DNA from: Streptomyces tibetensis
GTDB taxonomy: Bacteria; Actinomycetota; Actinomycetes; Streptomycetales; Streptomycetaceae
Assembly (NCBI RefSeq): GCF_007655005.1
Contig: NZ_SZVW01000011.1
Span: 62,001-126,000, forward strand
Direction of reading: 5' to 3'
Length of the DNA stretch: 64,000 bases
Shown: piece by piece, positions 50,528 through 60,137 of the stretch
How the letters are laid out: every line of letters begins with the position of its first letter
Position numbering within the stretch: position 1 is the first letter of the stretch
The notes under the pieces: model-generated
Told to the model about the DNA's origin: nothing
What the model saw: the letters and a program-made list of their open reading frames with translations, nothing else
The model's database searches: none
Program-made: the position numbers and the translations under genes

Positions 50528-52050
50528 GTGCGTCGGCAGAATCATCCCGTCACACGACATGAGGTCACGCCGGTGGCGTTGCCGCCGGGGCCCGAGGGTG
50601 CTGTGTGGCTGCGCAGCGGCAGTCCCGTGCCCGGCGCGCTGGTCCTCAAGGACGCCGACGGCCGCACGCGGCGCTTCCGCCGCCACGGGGCGCGGGCCAC
50701 GTGGTGGGACGGCCCGCAGCCGGCTGTGCATCTGCATCTCGTCGAGGCCGGGGCGTCGGACCGGTTCGTCGTGCTCAGCCGGCAGGTAGAGGCACTGACC
50801 CGGGAGGTAACCTTCCGTCGGCCACCGAAGTGGACCGGGCGCGGCTGCCGGCCGCTGAACAGGCCGCCCGTGCCCGGTTGCAGCACCTGTACGACCTGAC
50901 CGCCGCCCTGGCCGGAGCGATCACTCTCGCGGAGGTTTCCCACGCTGTCAGCGAGGTGGCGCCGGCCGCCCTGGGGGGGGCCACCGCGGCGGAGCTCTGT
51001 CTGCACGCGGCACGGCTGGTACCGCCCCTCCAGCCGGAGGACAGCAGCCTTCCGGTCGGCGCGGGCGGCTGGACCGACCTGGACCGGCCCTCTTCCTCGG
51101 ACGGCCCGCTCACTCGTGAAGCCGCGGACGCGGTTCCCCTGGCCTTGTCCCTGGAGGCGGACGGCGTCCACCTGGGCATGCTGATCGTCTACGGCTCGGA
51201 CAGCTCCACCGCTCCCGAGCATGTGACGGCCGTGGCGCAGCAGATCGCCCAGGCCCTGCGCCGGGCGGGCCTGCACGAACACGAGCATCGGGTCGCCGAA
51301 CGCCCGCAGCTCAGCCTCCTGCCCCAGCTTCCACAGCTTCCCGGCCTGGAGACGGCCACCTGCTACGCCCCGGGCAGTGACCTGCTCTCGGTCGGCGGCG
51401 ACGGGTACGACGTCTACGACGTGGATGCCGATCACATCGTCCTGAGCATCGGCGACGTCGCCGGCCACGGACTGCACGAAGCGACCGTCATGGCCCAGGT
51501 CACCGCCGCCCTGCGCAACATCGTGCCGCGCTGCGGCGCCGACCCTGCCGCCGTCCTCGACGAAGTCGACACCTTCCTCGGCCGTTGTCACCCGGAGCGG
51601 ATGGCCACCGCCTGCCACCTGGTCTCGATCGCCGCACCCGCACCCTGATGCAAGACACCGCCGGCCACCCGCCGCCGCTGCTCAACACGCCGACGGCTCC
51701 AGCACCTACCTCGCCCACGCCACCTCCCCGCCCCTCGGCCCCGTCCGGGGCATCCGCTACCGGCAGGCCGACACCACCGTGGCCGAGAACGACACGCTGC
51801 TGCTGTACACCGACGGGCTGATCGAGCGCCGTCGCGAAGACCTCGCCATCGGGATGCGGCGACTGACCGATTTCGCCCGCACCACCAGCGGCCTGGACAT
51901 CGCCGAGCTCTGCGACCGATTCCTGCACCACCCCAGCCCGAGGCGGCGTTCCCCGACGACCGGGCCCTGCTCACCGTCCGCTTCCCCTCACCGTCCTCTT
52001 CCCCTCACCGTCCGCTTCCCGTCACCGTCCTCTTCCCCTCACCGTCCTGA
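50528..52050 (+). pseudogene. Broken SpoIIE/PP2C phosphatase gene (three apparent frameshifts)
   Basis: The translated pieces form one phosphatase in order but in different frames: an N-terminal segment from 50528, then a GAF-like and PP2C segment (LPQLPGLETATCYAPGSDLLSVGGDGYDVYDVDADHIVLSIGDVAGHG) from about 50810, a shift near 51640 after MATACHLV, the segment AENDTLLLYTDGLIERR, and a last shift near 51940 before AAFPDDRALLTVRFPSP. An intact version would dephosphorylate the STAS antagonist. Sequencing errors could explain one shift, three is less likely. The gene ends in a 17-bp tandem repeat. Confidence 0.7.
51982..52049 (+). repeat. 17-bp tandem repeat, 4 copies
   Basis: Units of ttcccctcaccgtcctc, with one or two changes, at the 3' end of the broken phosphatase gene. 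Since 17 is not a multiple of 3, copy changes shift the frame. Confidence 0.85.
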
Positions 52051-52371
52051 CGTGCCCTGCTCCGCCGACCCGGCTCCAGGTCTTCCCGTTCGGCGGCTGC
52101 GGCGGGCGGGAGATCTCGGGCGGTGGGGATAGATACCGTGCCGCCGGTGTCCCGGACGTATTGCCAGCCCGTGAGACACATGCTCCCTGAGGCGAGTCGA
52201 CGCGGACGGCGCTTCCGTGCGGCCGTTGGGAGGCTCGTGCACCTACAGGGTTGGGCAGCGGGCCGCAGGGGGAGTCTGTGTCCTGCGGCCCGTCAACTGA
52301 CGTGGAGCCCCTGTGACTTAAGTGGCCGCTGTCCCAGAGCCGGGGAACATCAGAGACGGGGTTGATGCATC
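52051..52371. other. 321-bp intergenic region, nothing recognised
   Basis: Between the phosphatase pseudogene and the molybdopterin oxidoreductase. Probably contains the promoter of the latter; no clear motif. Confidence 0.35.
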
Positions 52372-54681
52372 GTGGAACGACGCATGTCGGTTGCGACGCA
52401 CTGGGGCAGTTTCGTCGCGGTGGTTGACTCCGGTCGGCTGGTGCGAATCGAGCCGAGGCGCGATGACCCCGCACCGTCGCCCATCGGACCCGGAATGGTG
52501 ACAGCCGCCGACGACAGCGCCCGCGTGTTGCGCCCCGCGGTGCGCAAGGGCTGGCTGAACGGCCTGCCGCGCGCCCACGACACCGCCAGGGGCACGGACG
52601 CCTTCGTGGAGGTGAGCTGGGACGACGCGATCACCCTGGTGAGCGAGGAACTGCGCCGAGTGCGTTCACAGCACGGAGACAGCGCCGTGTTCGGCGGCTC
52701 CTACGGCTGGGCGAGTGCGGGCGCGTTCCACAACGCGCAGGGGCAACTCCACCGGTTCCTTGCGTTGGGCGGGGGATACACCGACTCTCGCAACACGTAC
52801 AGCACCGCGGCTTTGGAGGTCATCCTCCCCCATGTGATCGGCGGAGCTCCGTGGAGCTACCAGTCCCGGATGCCGATGTGGGACGAGATCGCCGACAACT
52901 GTGAGCTTGTGGTGGCGTTCGGAGGGCTGGCCCTCAAGAACAGCCAGATCAACCCCGGCGGACTGGCCAGACACCAGACGCAGGACCTTCAGCGAAAGTG
53001 CCGTGCGGCCGGGGTGCGGTTCGTGAACATCAGCCCTATCCGCAGCGACACCGCCGGTTTCCTCGACGCCGAGTGGCTGCCCGTCATCCCCAACACCGAC
53101 ACCGCCGCGATGCTCGGCATCGCACACACCATGCTGGTCAACGGCTGGCACGACGAGGACTTCCTTCGCCGTTGCTGCGTCGGGTTCGACCGCTTCGCCT
53201 CCTACTTGACCGGCGAATTCGACGGCGTTGCCAAGGATGCCGCCTGGGCAGCGAGGATCACGGGCCTAAGCCGGGACACGATCACGGAACTGGCTCGCCG
53301 CCTGTCCACACAACGTTCGCTCATCATGGTCAACTACGCGATACAGCGGGCGGACCATGGCGAACAGCCGATCTGGATGTCGGTCGTGCTGGCTGCCATG
53401 GCGGGCTCGATGGGGCGGCCCGGCTGCGGCTGGGGCGCGGGCTACGCGACGATGGACGCGACCGGCGTCGCCCCCGGCCGGCCCTCCGTGGCGTCGATTC
53501 CCCGGGTTCCCAACCCTGTCGCGGATTTCATCCCTGTCGCACGGATCGCCGACACCCTGCTGCATCCGGGCAAGACCATCGACTACGACGGCCGGCGCCT
53601 GACCTTGCCCGAGCTCCGCCTGATCTACTGGTGCGGAGGGAACCCGTTCCACCACCACCAAGACCTCCACCGATTGACCCGCGCCTGGCAGACCCCTGAC
53701 ACGGTGGTGGTTCACGAAGCCTGGTGGAACACCACGGCCAAGTTCGCCGACATCGTCCTTCCCGTCGCCACCAGTCTGGAGCGCGACGACTTCGCCGCCG
53801 GATTCTCCGACCCCCACCTCGTCGCGATGCCGAAAGTCCGTGAGCCGGCGGGCGAGTCACGCACCGACCACCACATCTTCACCACCCTGGCCTCGCGGCT
53901 CGGATACGAACGCGAGTTCACGCAGTCACGCTCCGAGATCGAATGGGTCAGGCACCTCTACGAGCAGACGAGGGCCGACCTCGGCGACGACGGGGCCTTG
54001 CCGAGCTTCGACGACTTCTGGCGAAGCTCCACGGCTGAGCTGCCGGCGCTGAGCGGCCCGTTCCCCGGCAGCTTCGAGGCGCTCCGCGCAGATCCGCAGC
54101 GTTTCCCCCTGACGACCCCGTCGGGCCGGATCGAGATCTTCTCCGAGGAGATCGACTCCTTCGGCTACGACGACTGCACCGGGCATCCGGCGTGGTTCGA
54201 ACCAGTGGAGTGGCTCCGTGCCGGCCTGTCGGACCGATTCCCGCTGCACTTGATCTCGAATCAGCCCGCCTCACGCCTGCACAGCCAGTACGACAACGGC
54301 GGCCACAGCCTCAAGTCGAAGATCCGGGGCCGTGAGCCCGTGACGATCAATCCGCTGGACGCCGCGTCCCGTGGCATCGAGAACGGCATGGTCGTACGCG
54401 TCCACAACGACCGCGGCAGCTGCCTGGCGGGCGCAGTCCTGTCGGACGACGTCATGCCAGGCGTCATCCAACTGTCCACCGGAGCATGGTGGGACCCGGC
54501 CCAGCCGGGCCAGAGCGGCACCTTGGACCGCCACGGCAATCCCAACACCCTCACGGCCGACCGAGGGTGTTCGCGCCTGTCCCAGGGACCGAGCGCCCAC
54601 AGCGCGCTCGTCGACGTCGAGCTCTACGACGGCCCCCTTCCGGATGTGCTCGCCTTCGCACCACCACACCTCGAACACTGA
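52372..54681 (+). CDS. Molybdopterin S/N-oxide reductase (BisC/DMSO reductase-like)
   Basis: 769 residues. Molybdopterin oxidoreductase blocks: FGGSYGWASAGAFHNAQGQLHRFLALGG with the Mo-ligand Ser of the DMSO/TMAO/biotin sulfoxide reductase branch, GNPFHHHQD, ETSLERDD equivalent ATSLERDDFA, and the C-terminal dinucleotide-binding SNQPASRLHSQYDNG. No N-terminal Fe-S Cys cluster and no Tat signal, so a cytoplasmic BisC-like enzyme that repairs methionine or biotin sulfoxides is likely. Start could be the GTG at 52372 or ATG at 52384. Confidence 0.9.
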   Translation: MERRMSVATHWGSFVAVVDSGRLVRIEPRRDDPAPSPIGPGMVTAADDSARVLRPAVRKGWLNGLPRAHDTARGTDAFVEVSWDDAITLVSEELRRVRSQHGDSAVFGGSYGWASAGAFHNAQGQLHRFLALGGGYTDSRNTYSTAALEVILPHVIGGAPWSYQSRMPMWDEIADNCELVVAFGGLALKNSQINPGGLARHQTQDLQRKCRAAGVRFVNISPIRSDTAGFLDAEWLPVIPNTDTAAMLGIAHTMLVNGWHDEDFLRRCCVGFDRFASYLTGEFDGVAKDAAWAARITGLSRDTITELARRLSTQRSLIMVNYAIQRADHGEQPIWMSVVLAAMAGSMGRPGCGWGAGYATMDATGVAPGRPSVASIPRVPNPVADFIPVARIADTLLHPGKTIDYDGRRLTLPELRLIYWCGGNPFHHHQDLHRLTRAWQTPDTVVVHEAWWNTTAKFADIVLPVATSLERDDFAAGFSDPHLVAMPKVREPAGESRTDHHIFTTLASRLGYEREFTQSRSEIEWVRHLYEQTRADLGDDGALPSFDDFWRSSTAELPALSGPFPGSFEALRADPQRFPLTTPSGRIEIFSEEIDSFGYDDCTGHPAWFEPVEWLRAGLSDRFPLHLISNQPASRLHSQYDNGGHSLKSKIRGREPVTINPLDAASRGIENGMVVRVHNDRGSCLAGAVLSDDVMPGVIQLSTGAWWDPAQPGQSGTLDRHGNPNTLTADRGCSRLSQGPSAHSALVDVELYDGPLPDVLAFAPPHLEH

Positions 54682-54815
54682 CACGCAAGCTGCCTGCCCC
54701 TTCGAGCAGGTCCTTCGTGTTCGCCGTCGTCAAGCGCGCAGCGGGCCGCCCCGGCTGCCAGAGGCTCCACCCCCCGTGTTGCAAGTGCGTAATCAGATGA
54801 ATACTGTGCGCAGTC

Positions 54816-55367
54816 GTGACTGCACTTCAAGACCTCAAGTACGGCCAGTGGTTCAGGGGCGCCGACGTCGACGGCGACGGGTTCATCACCCAGCAAGACG
54901 TCCGCGCGATGAGCGAGCGCTACATCGCCGCCCGAGACACCGCGCCGGACTCCGCGACCGCCCGCCGACTCATCGAGGGAATGGACGGGTTCTGGACGAA
55001 TGTGATCGCCCCCATGGACCAGGACGGTGACGGGAAGGTCGATCTGCGGGAGATGACCGAAGGCTTCAGGAGCGTCCTGACCGACCCCGCCCTCTATCCG
55101 CAGCAAATCGCGCCAGTCACCAACTGCTTCTTCGACCTCGTCGACCTCAACGCGGACGGCAAGATCGACCAGGCCGAGTTCCAGCAGATGTTCGACTCGG
55201 TCGCCGGTGTGCCCGGCGAGGACTGCGCCACGATCTTCGCCGCTCTGGACAGGGACGGCTCCGGTGGGCTGGACCGCGCCGAATTCCACCAGGCCCTCAC
55301 CGAGTTCTTCTACGGCAACGACCCGGATGCTCCCGCCAACCACCTCTTCGGCAGGGTCACCGCCTGA
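54816..55367 (+). CDS. EF-hand calcium-binding protein (calerythrin-like)
   Basis: 183 residues with four EF-hand loops: DVDGDGFITQQD, DQDGDGKVDLRE, DLNADGKIDQAE and DRDGSGGLDRAE. Calcium buffer or sensor in the cytoplasm. GTG start; no good ribosome site, so translation may be leaderless or weak. Confidence 0.92.
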   Translation: MTALQDLKYGQWFRGADVDGDGFITQQDVRAMSERYIAARDTAPDSATARRLIEGMDGFWTNVIAPMDQDGDGKVDLREMTEGFRSVLTDPALYPQQIAPVTNCFFDLVDLNADGKIDQAEFQQMFDSVAGVPGEDCATIFAALDRDGSGGLDRAEFHQALTEFFYGNDPDAPANHLFGRVTA

Positions 55368-55578
55368 CAGCCCGGGATCCGACCGCCCACACCACTGCTG
55401 TGCGGGCGGTCGGCGTCGAGGCGCCAGGTTAGGCGGTCCCCGGCGCGTCCCGTCGGTCGGCGTCCGACTCGTCGTTCTCGTCCAGCTCCGGCGCGTCCGG
55501 GTCGCGCAGCGGGCACAGGGCACCGGCGGCCGGGGGCGAGGCGGTGAAGCTGTAGCGGTCGAGCAGATTCAGATCGCG

Positions 55579-55917
55579 TGCTTGCGCACGCTGCGCCGCC
55601 TGCCGGCCACGGTGCTCGCCGCCCTGCACGACCTGAACCTCGCCGCCTACTACCGCGACCGCCTCTACGTACTCGACCACGGTCGGCTTGCCGCCGGCGA
55701 CCCGCCCGTGGAGATCCTCACGTCCCGGCTGCTGGCCGAGGTCTACGGCGTGACAAGCGAGGTGGCCATTCATCCCCGCACGGGCGCCGCAGGTGACCTT
55801 CCTCCTCGGAGAGCCGCACCCGGCCGAAGCGGCAGAGGCACCACCTCGCACCTCTTCGTCCTGCGGCTGAACGCACAGAGGCGGTGCCGGGCGGGGCGAC
55901 TGACCGTCCCCCTTTGA
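55579..55917 (+). pseudogene. C-terminal remnant of a siderophore ABC-transporter ATPase
   Basis: A start-less frame reads LRRLPATVLAALHDLNLAAYYRDRLYVLDHGRLAAGDPPVEILTSRLLAEVYGV, which is the C-terminal third of FecE/FhuC-type ATPases after the Walker B. No Walker A or signature is present nearby. A deletion remnant. Confidence 0.65.
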
Positions 55918-56111
55918 CACATCATCAGGTGCAGCGCCAGCCGAGCGTCAAAACAATGCACCACGACTTGCTCCTGGCGTGCCCGATCCAGGAGAGCCAA
56001 CTGCTGTAGGAGCGTCCGAGGCTCAGCAGGCCACCGTCGGCTCATTGCCCTCTTCGCGCCCAGGCGCATGACGAAGCCTGCCGGAAGCCCGGCGGCACCG
56101 CAGCGTGCGGG

Positions 56112-57380
56112 TCAGCGGAGCTGAGCGAGATCGATGGCGTTCGCCATGGCCTGGTCGCCCGCGGAGTTCGGGTGCAGGTGGTCTCCGCTGTCGTAGGCAG
56201 GGCGGAGCTTCAGCGGGTCGGACGGGTCGGCCATCGTCTTGGCGAAGTCGATGGTGCCGTCGAAGGCGTGACTGGTGAGGATCCAGTGGTTGACCTTCTG
56301 GCGGATCGCGTCGCCGGCGGCGGTGTAGTAGGGGCCGCCCTTGGTGTTGCTGTAGGCGGCGCCCTTGTAGGGGAGGAGGGTGCCGCCGTAGATGCGGACG
56401 TGGGCTGCGTGCGCCTTCGCGATCAGGGCGCGGTAGCCGTCGATCAGATCCCCGGCGGTGAGTGCCTTGCCGTCGAGGCCGGCGTTGTTGCCGATGTCGT
56501 TGATGCCTTCGAGGAGGATCACGCTGCGGACCCGGGGTTCGCCGAGGGCGTCGTGGGTGAAGCGGTCCAGTCCGCTGACGCCGAGTTCGGGCTCGGCAGC
56601 CGGCGCGTCGGTGAGGACCCGGTTGCCGCTGATGCCTGCGTTCACGACGCCCATACGGCTGCCACCCGGCTGCGCGGCGAGGCGGCGGGCGAGGTCGTCC
56701 GGCCAGCGGGTGTTGGTGCCCGGTGAAGAGCCCCATCCGTCGGTGATGGAATCGCCGAAAGCGACCAGCGTGCCGCGTGCGCGGGGGGTGAGAACGTCCA
56801 GGCCGTCCAGGAAGTACCAGGAGCTGGTGGTGCTGGGGTAGTTCGCGGTGCCGGTATCCGCGGTGTGGTCGCCCTTCCCGGAGACGTAGCTGGTGTCCCG
56901 GGCGACGGAGTGGAAGGTGGCGGAGCCGGTCGTCTTCGGGAGGTAGACGCTTACCAACAGGTCCTCGTCAGCGGCGGTGGTGAAGTCGACGGCGTCAGTG
57001 CTGAGTTCGCGCCCAACCGGGATCACCGTTCCGGTAGCGCCGTGGAAGGTGACCTTCTGCCGGGTGCGGGCGGCGACACTCCCGCCCGAGGTGCGCACGG
57101 CCACGTTGACGGCACCGATCACCAGCGGCGCGCTGCCGTACTTATTGGTCAGCCGCAGCCGCACCTTCCGGCCCGCGACGTCGGTGTGCACCACCATCCG
57201 CACCGTCTGGTCAGAGAAACTCGGCCCGCCAGCCGTCATGCCGGCTTCCCAGCCGCCGATCCAGGGCTGCCCTGCGGCGTCGGCCGTCGCCGTCGCCGTC
57301 CCGGATGCGGCGAGCATCCCGGACACCAACAGTGCCGCCGTGACCCTCAGAGTGCGTCGCGTACCGAATGTCATCTTCAT
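56112..57380 (-). CDS. Secreted SGNH/GDSL hydrolase
   Basis: 422 residues with a signal peptide (MKMTFGTRRTLRVTAALLVSGMLAASGTATATADA). SGNH blocks: Ser in VAFGDSITDGWG, Gly in NAGISGNRVL, Asn in GINDIG and the Asp-His pair in GDHLHPNSAG. An extracellular esterase/lipase. ATG at 57380 chosen for GGAG; a GTG/ATG farther upstream lacks one. Confidence 0.92.
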   Translation of the reverse strand: MKMTFGTRRTLRVTAALLVSGMLAASGTATATADAAGQPWIGGWEAGMTAGGPSFSDQTVRMVVHTDVAGRKVRLRLTNKYGSAPLVIGAVNVAVRTSGGSVAARTRQKVTFHGATGTVIPVGRELSTDAVDFTTAADEDLLVSVYLPKTTGSATFHSVARDTSYVSGKGDHTADTGTANYPSTTSSWYFLDGLDVLTPRARGTLVAFGDSITDGWGSSPGTNTRWPDDLARRLAAQPGGSRMGVVNAGISGNRVLTDAPAAEPELGVSGLDRFTHDALGEPRVRSVILLEGINDIGNNAGLDGKALTAGDLIDGYRALIAKAHAAHVRIYGGTLLPYKGAAYSNTKGGPYYTAAGDAIRQKVNHWILTSHAFDGTIDFAKTMADPSDPLKLRPAYDSGDHLHPNSAGDQAMANAIDLAQLR

Positions 57381-57894
57381 CCACTCCACCGATAAGTCGC
57401 TGCACGCGCTCACCCAGCCCTGGTAGACACCGCTGTACGGTAAGGCACGCTGATGTGCCGTTCAGCCTTGCACGGCGGCTCGGCGTTGTGAGGGGGGAGA
57501 AATCTTCCCCGTTTGCTTCCCGCGGAGGGGGTACGAGTCTGCGCCTTGCATCGCGTCGCCGGGGACGTGACGGTGAATCACGAGCCGTCGGGTGGAGGGT
57601 GCAGCACCACTCGCGTCTGCCGGCCGGAGGGAGTCAGTGGGCGCCCGGCGGACGAAAGCGGCAGTGTCGCCCTCCTCCGGAGGCGGTGCGTCCGGCCCGG
57701 ACCCGGTGACACAACCCCCAGGTCATGCGTTCGACAGGGGGCAACGGTCATGCCGGGCCCGGAGGCCAGCGGCCCTCTTGCAGAACTGCGAAGAACATAA
57801 CGGGGAATCTCCTGGTAGACGGGTTCGAGGAAGAGCCCCTCCGCAAGCTCCGCTGCTCGACGACCCAGGTCACGAGCCTCGTCCGAGCTGTCCT

Positions 57895-57927
57895 CATCCT
57901 CCGTCTGGCCGGCTCAGACGGAGGATG
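57895..57927. terminator. Perfect 13-bp hairpin
   Basis: CATCCTCCGTCTG and CAGACGGAGGATG pair perfectly around a 7-nt loop. No clear gene precedes it on either strand; it may be left over from a lost gene. Confidence 0.5.
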
Positions 57928-58015
57928 GCCAAGACTCACCGACCGAACTGCCGAAGCTGGGGAACCTGCCCGGGGAATGAGAAGGCAGTAGTTGCCTACC
58001 CGGGAATTCGCATCC

Positions 58016-58039
58016 AGGGGACGAATTCCTCCCCCCATC
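58016..58039 (+). promoter_or_regulatory. 24-bp XRE-regulon operator before the hydrolase operon
   Basis: AGGGGACGAATTCCTCC followed by CCCCATC, about 85 bp upstream of the hydrolase ATG. It matches the elements at 60959 and 61938 at most positions. Confidence 0.6.
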
Positions 58040-58124
58040 GCGAGTGGACAGCATCTCCGCACCCGCGAATCATGGTGTCACGACCGCCGGTTGGCGAATC
58101 GACGGCGACGAAGGGACAGGCGCC

Positions 58125-59036
58125 ATGGTCCAGACCGTTCTATTCAGGAACAAGGCCGTGGAAATCTCGGCACACCTTCACCTGCCGGACGATTTCAACG
58201 AAGAAAAGAAGTACCCCGCCCTCGTCGGAATTCATCCGGCCGGCGGTGTGAAGGAACAGACCATCGGCCAGTACGCGAAGCGGCTGGCCGCGCACGGATT
58301 CGTCACCGTGGTCTACGACTCTTCCTACCAAGGGGAGAGCGGCGGCGAGCCCCGCCTTCTGGAGGACCCGCCGACCAGAGTGGAGGACGCCCGCTGTGCG
58401 GCGGACTTCCTGACCACTCTCCCTTACGTCGACACCGAGCGGATGGGCGTGTTCGGCATCTGCGCCGGCGGCGGCTACGCGATCAGCGTGGCCCAGACCG
58501 AACGCCGCTTCAAGGCGGTGGCCACCGTCAGCGCGGCCCCGATGGGCGAGGGCTCCCGGGCCTTCCTCGGGCAGCTATCCCCGGTGGCCGAGCAGATCAA
58601 AACCCTGGAAGCGGTCGCCCAGCAGCGCACGGCGGAGGCGAGCGGAGCGGCACCGGCCTACGCCCCGTTCGTCCCGGAGACGCTGGAAGAGATCGACGAC
58701 AACACACCGGACCTCCTGCGTGAGGGATACGACTACTACCGAACTCCGCGCGGTCAGCATCCCAATTCCAAGGGCCGTTTCCTGCTGACCAGCCTGGACA
58801 AGATGTACGCCTTCTCGGCGTTCGACCAGATTCCGGAACTGTTGACCCAGCCGCTGCTCCTCGTTGCGGGAAGCAAGGCCGACACAAAGATTTTCAGCGA
58901 CCAGGCGTACGAGCTTTCCAACGGCCCGAAGGAATTGTTCGTCGTCGACGGTGCGACTCACATCGCCATGTACGACGTCCCCGAGTACATGGATCAGGCG
59001 ATCACCAAGATGGTGAAGTTCTTCGCCGTCCTCTGA
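58125..59036 (+). CDS. Dienelactone-hydrolase-like alpha/beta-hydrolase
   Basis: 303 residues. Nucleophile motif is FGICAGGGYA (Cys in place of Ser, as in dienelactone hydrolases), with LHLPDDFNEEKKYPALVGIHPAGG at the N-terminus and His in VDGATHIAMYD. ATG chosen for AAGGGA upstream. First gene of a four-gene operon that shares an operator with the XRE regulator. Confidence 0.88.
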   Translation: MVQTVLFRNKAVEISAHLHLPDDFNEEKKYPALVGIHPAGGVKEQTIGQYAKRLAAHGFVTVVYDSSYQGESGGEPRLLEDPPTRVEDARCAADFLTTLPYVDTERMGVFGICAGGGYAISVAQTERRFKAVATVSAAPMGEGSRAFLGQLSPVAEQIKTLEAVAQQRTAEASGAAPAYAPFVPETLEEIDDNTPDLLREGYDYYRTPRGQHPNSKGRFLLTSLDKMYAFSAFDQIPELLTQPLLLVAGSKADTKIFSDQAYELSNGPKELFVVDGATHIAMYDVPEYMDQAITKMVKFFAVL

Positions 59037-59068
59037 CAGCAGAAATTCATTCGAGGAGCACTATCATC

Positions 59069-59668
59069 ATGCCTGATCCCGGCCGTCCCACCATTGCCAT
59101 CGCCTTTCATTCGGGTTACGGCCACACGGCCGTCATCGCCGAAGCCGTGGCGCGCGGTGCGGCGGGAGCCGGCGCCGATGCCGTCGCGATCCCCGTCGAC
59201 ACCATCACCGACGAGCAGTGGGCACGGCTGGACGCCGCCGACGCGATCATCTTCGGTTCCGCCACCTACATGGGCACCGCCTCCGCGGCCTTCCATGCCT
59301 TCGCCGAGGCCAGCAGCAAGCGCTGGTTCCCGCATGCGTGGGTGGACAAGCTCGCCGCGGGCTTCACCAACTCCGGAGCCAAGAGCGGCGACAAGTCCTC
59401 CACCCTCGGCTATTTCGCCACCCTGGCCGCCCAGCACGGCATGCACTGGATCAGCCTGGGCCTGCTGCCGGGCTGGGACTCCACCACCGGCAGCGAGGAC
59501 GACATCAACCGACTGGGCTTCTTCCTCGGCGCCGGCGCCCAGAGCCCTACCGATGCCGGCCCGGAAGCGGTCCACACGTCGGACATCGCCACCGCGGAGC
59601 ACCTGGGCGCCCGCGTCGCACGCCAGGCCGCGATCTTCCGCGCCGGACGGACCGTCCTCGCCGCCTGA
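59069..59668 (+). CDS. Flavodoxin-like NAD(P)H:quinone reductase (WrbA-like)
   Basis: 199 residues. FMN phosphate loop IAFHSGYGHTAVIAE and the FGSATYMGTASAAFHAFAE segment fit WrbA. Two-electron quinone reduction is the likely role. 32 bp after the hydrolase, GAGGAGC upstream. Confidence 0.88.
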   Translation: MPDPGRPTIAIAFHSGYGHTAVIAEAVARGAAGAGADAVAIPVDTITDEQWARLDAADAIIFGSATYMGTASAAFHAFAEASSKRWFPHAWVDKLAAGFTNSGAKSGDKSSTLGYFATLAAQHGMHWISLGLLPGWDSTTGSEDDINRLGFFLGAGAQSPTDAGPEAVHTSDIATAEHLGARVARQAAIFRAGRTVLAA

Positions 59669-59719
59669 TCACACATGCCCTTCCCACCACATCAATCCAC
59701 CCCCCGCAAGGAGCACACC

Positions 59720-60112
59720 GTGTCCGACTCCCCGCATCTCGCCCTCATCCGCCGCGTGTACGAATCCGGGATGGCCCCGGAAGTGACCAGTGAGGTCATG
59801 GCGCCGGACCTCGCCTGGGACATCACCCCCGGCTTCCCCAACAGCGGCGTGTACCACGGCTGGGACGACGCGGCGAAGAACTTCTTGGGCAGGACGATGC
59901 CGAACTACGAGTCCTTCGGCGCGGTGCCCGAGGAGTTCTACGCGGACGACGAGGGCCACGTCTTCGTGTTCGGCCACTACCACGCCGAGACGAAGACCGG
60001 GAACAAGGCCGACGTCCGGTTCATCCACCTGTGGACCGTCCGCGAGGGCAAGGCCGTGAGCATGCGCCAGGCCGCCGACAGCCACATTCTCCAGGAAGCC
60101 CTCAAGGGCTGA
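59720..60112 (+). CDS. SnoaL-like / nuclear-transport-factor-2-fold protein
   Basis: 130 residues of NTF2/SnoaL type: LIRRVYESGMAPEVTSEVMAPDLAWDITPGFPNSGVYHGWDD and VRFIHLWTVREGKAVSMRQAADS. GTG chosen because AAGGAG lies 6 nt upstream. Function open; likely a small-molecule binder or isomerase in the detoxification operon. Confidence 0.85.
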   Translation: MSDSPHLALIRRVYESGMAPEVTSEVMAPDLAWDITPGFPNSGVYHGWDDAAKNFLGRTMPNYESFGAVPEEFYADDEGHVFVFGHYHAETKTGNKADVRFIHLWTVREGKAVSMRQAADSHILQEALKG

Positions 60113-60137
60113 CACCCGCGTCAGGAGACCGAGAACC

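Larger units (their letters stand above)
57381..58124. other. 744-bp intergenic region: hairpin and XRE-type operator elements
   Basis: Divergent region. It contains a partial operator-like element at 57493-57510 (GGGGGAGAAATCTTCCCC), a perfect hairpin at 57895-57927 and a full operator at 58016-58039. The open frames within it show no family resemblance. Confidence 0.5.

Noticed and set aside
57493..57510. Fourth full copy of the XRE operator
   Set aside because: The left half matches, but it lacks one base in the centre and the CCTAT end, and no gene start follows within 600 bp; kept only as a partial site.
57725..57991. 88-codon ORF in the intergenic region before the hydrolase operon
   Set aside because: No ribosome site, no family resemblance, and a perfect hairpin lies inside it.
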